Shown one piece after another: positions 5,000 through 5,645 of a stretch of 5,645 bases of DNA. The number at the start of each line of letters is the position of its first letter. Within the stretch, counting starts at the first letter, position 1. The notes under the pieces are model-generated. The model was not told the origin of the DNA. It worked only from the letters and a program-made list of their open reading frames with translations, and made no database searches. A program made the translations under genes and the position numbers. The stretch covers positions 1-5,645 of the forward strand of contig JAEYAL010000035.1 of NCBI GenBank assembly GCA_023404805.1, written 5' to 3'. The DNA comes from Actinomycetes bacterium (lineage in GTDB: Bacteria; Actinomycetota; Thermoleophilia; Solirubrobacterales; Solirubrobacteraceae).

Positions 5000-5605
5000 A
5001 TGCTTGTGGTGCTGGGCCCGTGGGCGGCGCGTGGCCGTCGCGGCGACCCAGTTCCGAAGCGCCGTTCCGCCGCCGGACGCGGGCGCGTGTTCGCCGAAAC
5101 GGGCGGCGAGCTCGAGGAGCGCGTCGAGCAGGTGCTGCGGCGATGGCCGGTCGACCGGCCGCGGATCTCGCGCCATCTCGATCTTCTGCTCGTCGACGCC
5201 CTGCCAACGCCGGCGATGCTCGCCGTCCTTGCCGCCGCGATGCGCGGTGAGGGCTGGGCCTGCGGGGTGTTCCTGCGCCCGCCATGCGATCCGCGTCTGG
5301 CCGCCACCCGCGTGATCGAGGATGCCCGCCGGTCGCCGTGGGGCGTCGCTGTGCGGCGCGATCCCGCGGACCGCGCGTCGGTGACCGTCAACGCCGCGCT
5401 CGCGCCGCACGTCACGCTGCTGCGTCAGCGCTCCGCCGCGGTGTGGGCCGCGCTCGACGCGGTCGCCGTCCACCGCACCGCCACCGCGGCGGCGCGCGAG
5501 CTCGACTGCTCGCAGCAGACGGTGAGCCGCCATCTCGCCCGAGCCAACTGCGCCGCCGTCGCCCAGACGCGCCTCGTCGTCGAAGCGCTCCTCGCCGCCC
5601 GCTGA
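5000..5605 (+). CDS. Small helix-turn-helix protein, family not recognised
   Basis: A 201-residue protein starting at the ATG at 5000, chosen for its GGAGG. It opens with a short hydrophobic strand (MLVVLGPWAA), then an Arg-rich stretch (11-30) and a probable helix ELEERVEQVLRRW (37-49). Residues 57-95 look like alternating helices and strands around DLLLVDALPTPAMLAVLAAAM. Residues 161-184 read as a helix-turn-helix: TAAARELD, a turn at Cys170, and a recognition helix SQQTVSRHLARAN, followed by a final helix (187-200). C-terminal helix-turn-helix placement after an alpha/beta domain, with an opening hydrophobic strand, recalls SatD-like proteins, but I do not see that family's internal motifs, so I do not assign it. 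A DNA-binding role is inferred from the helix-turn-helix alone. The third-position GC pattern is weaker over the first 35 codons than later, so the N-terminal end is less certain than the rest. The gene follows pckG with a 305-base gap containing a terminator-like hairpin, so it is probably transcribed separately. Confidence 0.72.
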   Translation: MLVVLGPWAARGRRGDPVPKRRSAAGRGRVFAETGGELEERVEQVLRRWPVDRPRISRHLDLLLVDALPTPAMLAVLAAAMRGEGWACGVFLRPPCDPRLAATRVIEDARRSPWGVAVRRDPADRASVTVNAALAPHVTLLRQRSAAVWAALDAVAVHRTATAAARELDCSQQTVSRHLARANCAAVAQTRLVVEALLAAR

Positions 5606-5616
5606 ACGCCGCGACT

Positions 5617-5637
5617 GCGCTGACGGCGCCGTCGCGC
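5617..5637 (+). terminator. Hairpin downstream of the helix-turn-helix gene
   Basis: GACGGCGCCGTC (5622-5633) is a perfect 12-base palindrome. Outside it, GCGC (5617-5620) can pair with GCGC (5634-5637), leaving T5621 bulged. It starts 12 bases after the stop codon, a fitting place for a terminator, but no T-run follows within the window. Confidence 0.4.
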
Positions 5638-5645
5638 CCGAGCGC

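Noticed and set aside
4588..5533. Long minus-strand open frames opposite the end of pckG and the helix-turn-helix gene
   Set aside because: They have Arg/Ala/Pro/Ser-rich shadow composition, no domain signature and no ribosome site, while the plus-strand frame has a good Shine-Dalgarno and a helix-turn-helix.

Overview
This is a high-GC window whose codons end mostly in G or C. It uses GTG as well as ATG starts and GC-rich hairpins without clear U-tracts, all of which fit an actinobacterium. The secreted collagen-like protein with an alanine/lysine-rich linker, next to a GTP-type PEP carboxykinase, loosely suggests a soil lineage such as Thermoleophilia/Solirubrobacterales. That taxonomic guess is inference only.

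Layout, left to right. (1) 2-769 (+) is the 3' part of an unrecognised tryptophan-rich protein whose start lies outside the window. (2) It converges on a leftward gene set: a collagen-like exported protein (1781-2593), a 55-codon open frame that looks like the severed N-terminus of a TesB-like acyl-CoA thioesterase (1576-1743), and a DUF1275/YoaK-type membrane protein (800-1576). The last two overlap by one base (TGATG), so they are probably translationally coupled. A perfect 9-bp hairpin whose loop is exactly the DUF1275 stop codon separates the convergent genes. (3) A 301-bp divergent intergenic region (2594-2894) carries two compact dyads and several smaller inverted repeats. (4) 2895-4694 (+) is a complete GTP-dependent phosphoenolpyruvate carboxykinase, the one gene identified with near certainty. 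(5) A 305-bp gap (4695-4999) holds a strand-specific hairpin suited to ending the pckG transcript, a 17-bp-period triple repeat, and an 11-bp-period repeat nested with a 7-bp inverted repeat. (6) 5000-5605 (+) is a small protein with a C-terminal helix-turn-helix and an N-terminal part I do not recognise, followed by a hairpin at the right edge.

The genes do not form an evident single pathway. pckG is a monocistronic housekeeping gene of gluconeogenesis/anaplerosis, and the leftward cluster is an envelope/membrane set. I see no defence system, mobile element, CRISPR array, tRNA or rRNA. The points most worth a second look are the thioesterase remnant coupled to DUF1275, the tandem palindromes upstream of pckG, and the periodic repeats upstream of the helix-turn-helix gene.
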